Assembly: GCA_021783895.1 (NCBI GenBank)
Contig: JAJXTJ010000096.1
Coordinates: 1-5,809, forward strand
Direction of reading: 5' to 3'
DNA length: 5,809 nucleotides
Source: Pseudomonadota bacterium
Lineage (GTDB): Bacteria > Pseudomonadota > Gammaproteobacteria > Burkholderiales > Sulfuricellaceae
The stretch's first letter is position 1. Each line of letters begins with the position of its first letter. Shown here piece after piece: positions 5,704 to 5,809 of this stretch. Position numbers and translations under genes: made by a program. The notes under the pieces are model-generated. The model searched no databases, was not told where the DNA came from, and saw only the letters and a program-made list of their open reading frames with translations.

Positions 5704-5739
5704 ATCCACGAAAATAACGAAAGACACGAAACAAATCAA
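5704..5739 (-). repeat. 36-bp repeat, right copy (inverted relative to the left copy)
   Basis: Read on the minus strand this starts TTGATTTG and runs as three 9-base units, TTTCGTGTC, TTTCGTTAT and TTTCGTGGA; the middle unit is degenerate. It matches the copy at 27-62 at 33 of 36 bases, with differences at repeat positions 16, 24 and 25. It ends 36 bases before the adaptor start codon and so has the same orientation relative to its gene as the left copy has to DUF1614. It may be a mobile or recombinogenic intergenic repeat or a shared leader element; the sequence alone does not decide. Confidence 0.85.
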
Positions 5740-5761
5740 AAACTTGAACAGGCCAAGCCAT

Positions 5762-5776
5762 TCACCCATTGGGTGA
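5762..5776. promoter_or_regulatory. Perfect 6-3-6 dyad upstream of the exporter operon
   Basis: TCACCC and GGGTGA flank a 3-base ATT centre, forming a perfect inverted repeat about 95 bases upstream of the adaptor start. It could be an operator for a dimeric repressor of the exporter, or belong to a gene outside the window. The rest of 5740-5809 shows no coding sequence or other structure that I can support. Confidence 0.3.
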
Positions 5777-5809
5777 CGATTTACACTACTGCATCTCTTT
5801 GAATGTTTT

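Overview
The window is a compact, GC-rich bacterial segment. Codon use, Shine-Dalgarno-led starts and protein types fit a proteobacterium, most likely an environmental betaproteobacterium; this is inference, as there is no rRNA or other taxonomic marker. Five complete protein genes cover almost all of it. I see no tRNA, rRNA, CRISPR array, transposase or prophage gene.

Layout, left to right: a 36-base repeat at 27-62; a plus-strand gene for a DUF1614 integral membrane protein (92-751); then four bases later, tail to tail, the minus-strand pair pit (1403-2449) and a DUF47/PhoU-like Pit partner (756-1397), transcribed pit first. A 210-base intergenic stretch (2450-2659) is packed with inverted repeats, including an inverted pair of REP-like elements that resembles a REPIN. 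Next comes a minus-strand three-gene operon for a tripartite ABC-2 exporter: periplasmic adaptor lipoprotein (4720-5667), ATPase (3789-4715) and permease (2660-3796), linked by a 4-base gap and an 8-base overlap. A second copy of the 36-base repeat, in inverted orientation, lies at 5704-5739 upstream of the adaptor gene. The last 70 bases hold one small perfect dyad and no recognisable gene.

Functionally there are two modules. Pit with its DUF47 partner should mediate low-affinity, ion-coupled uptake of phosphate or metal-phosphate. The adaptor/ATPase/permease set should expel an unknown substrate, probably together with a TolC-type outer-membrane channel encoded elsewhere. The DUF1614 protein has no known role; its convergence with the phosphate genes does not prove a link.

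I do not see a clearly new multi-gene system. The most noteworthy signals are non-coding: the inverted 36-base repeats bracketing all five genes, the REP doublet with compensatory stem changes, and mutually exclusive stems between the exporter operon and pit.
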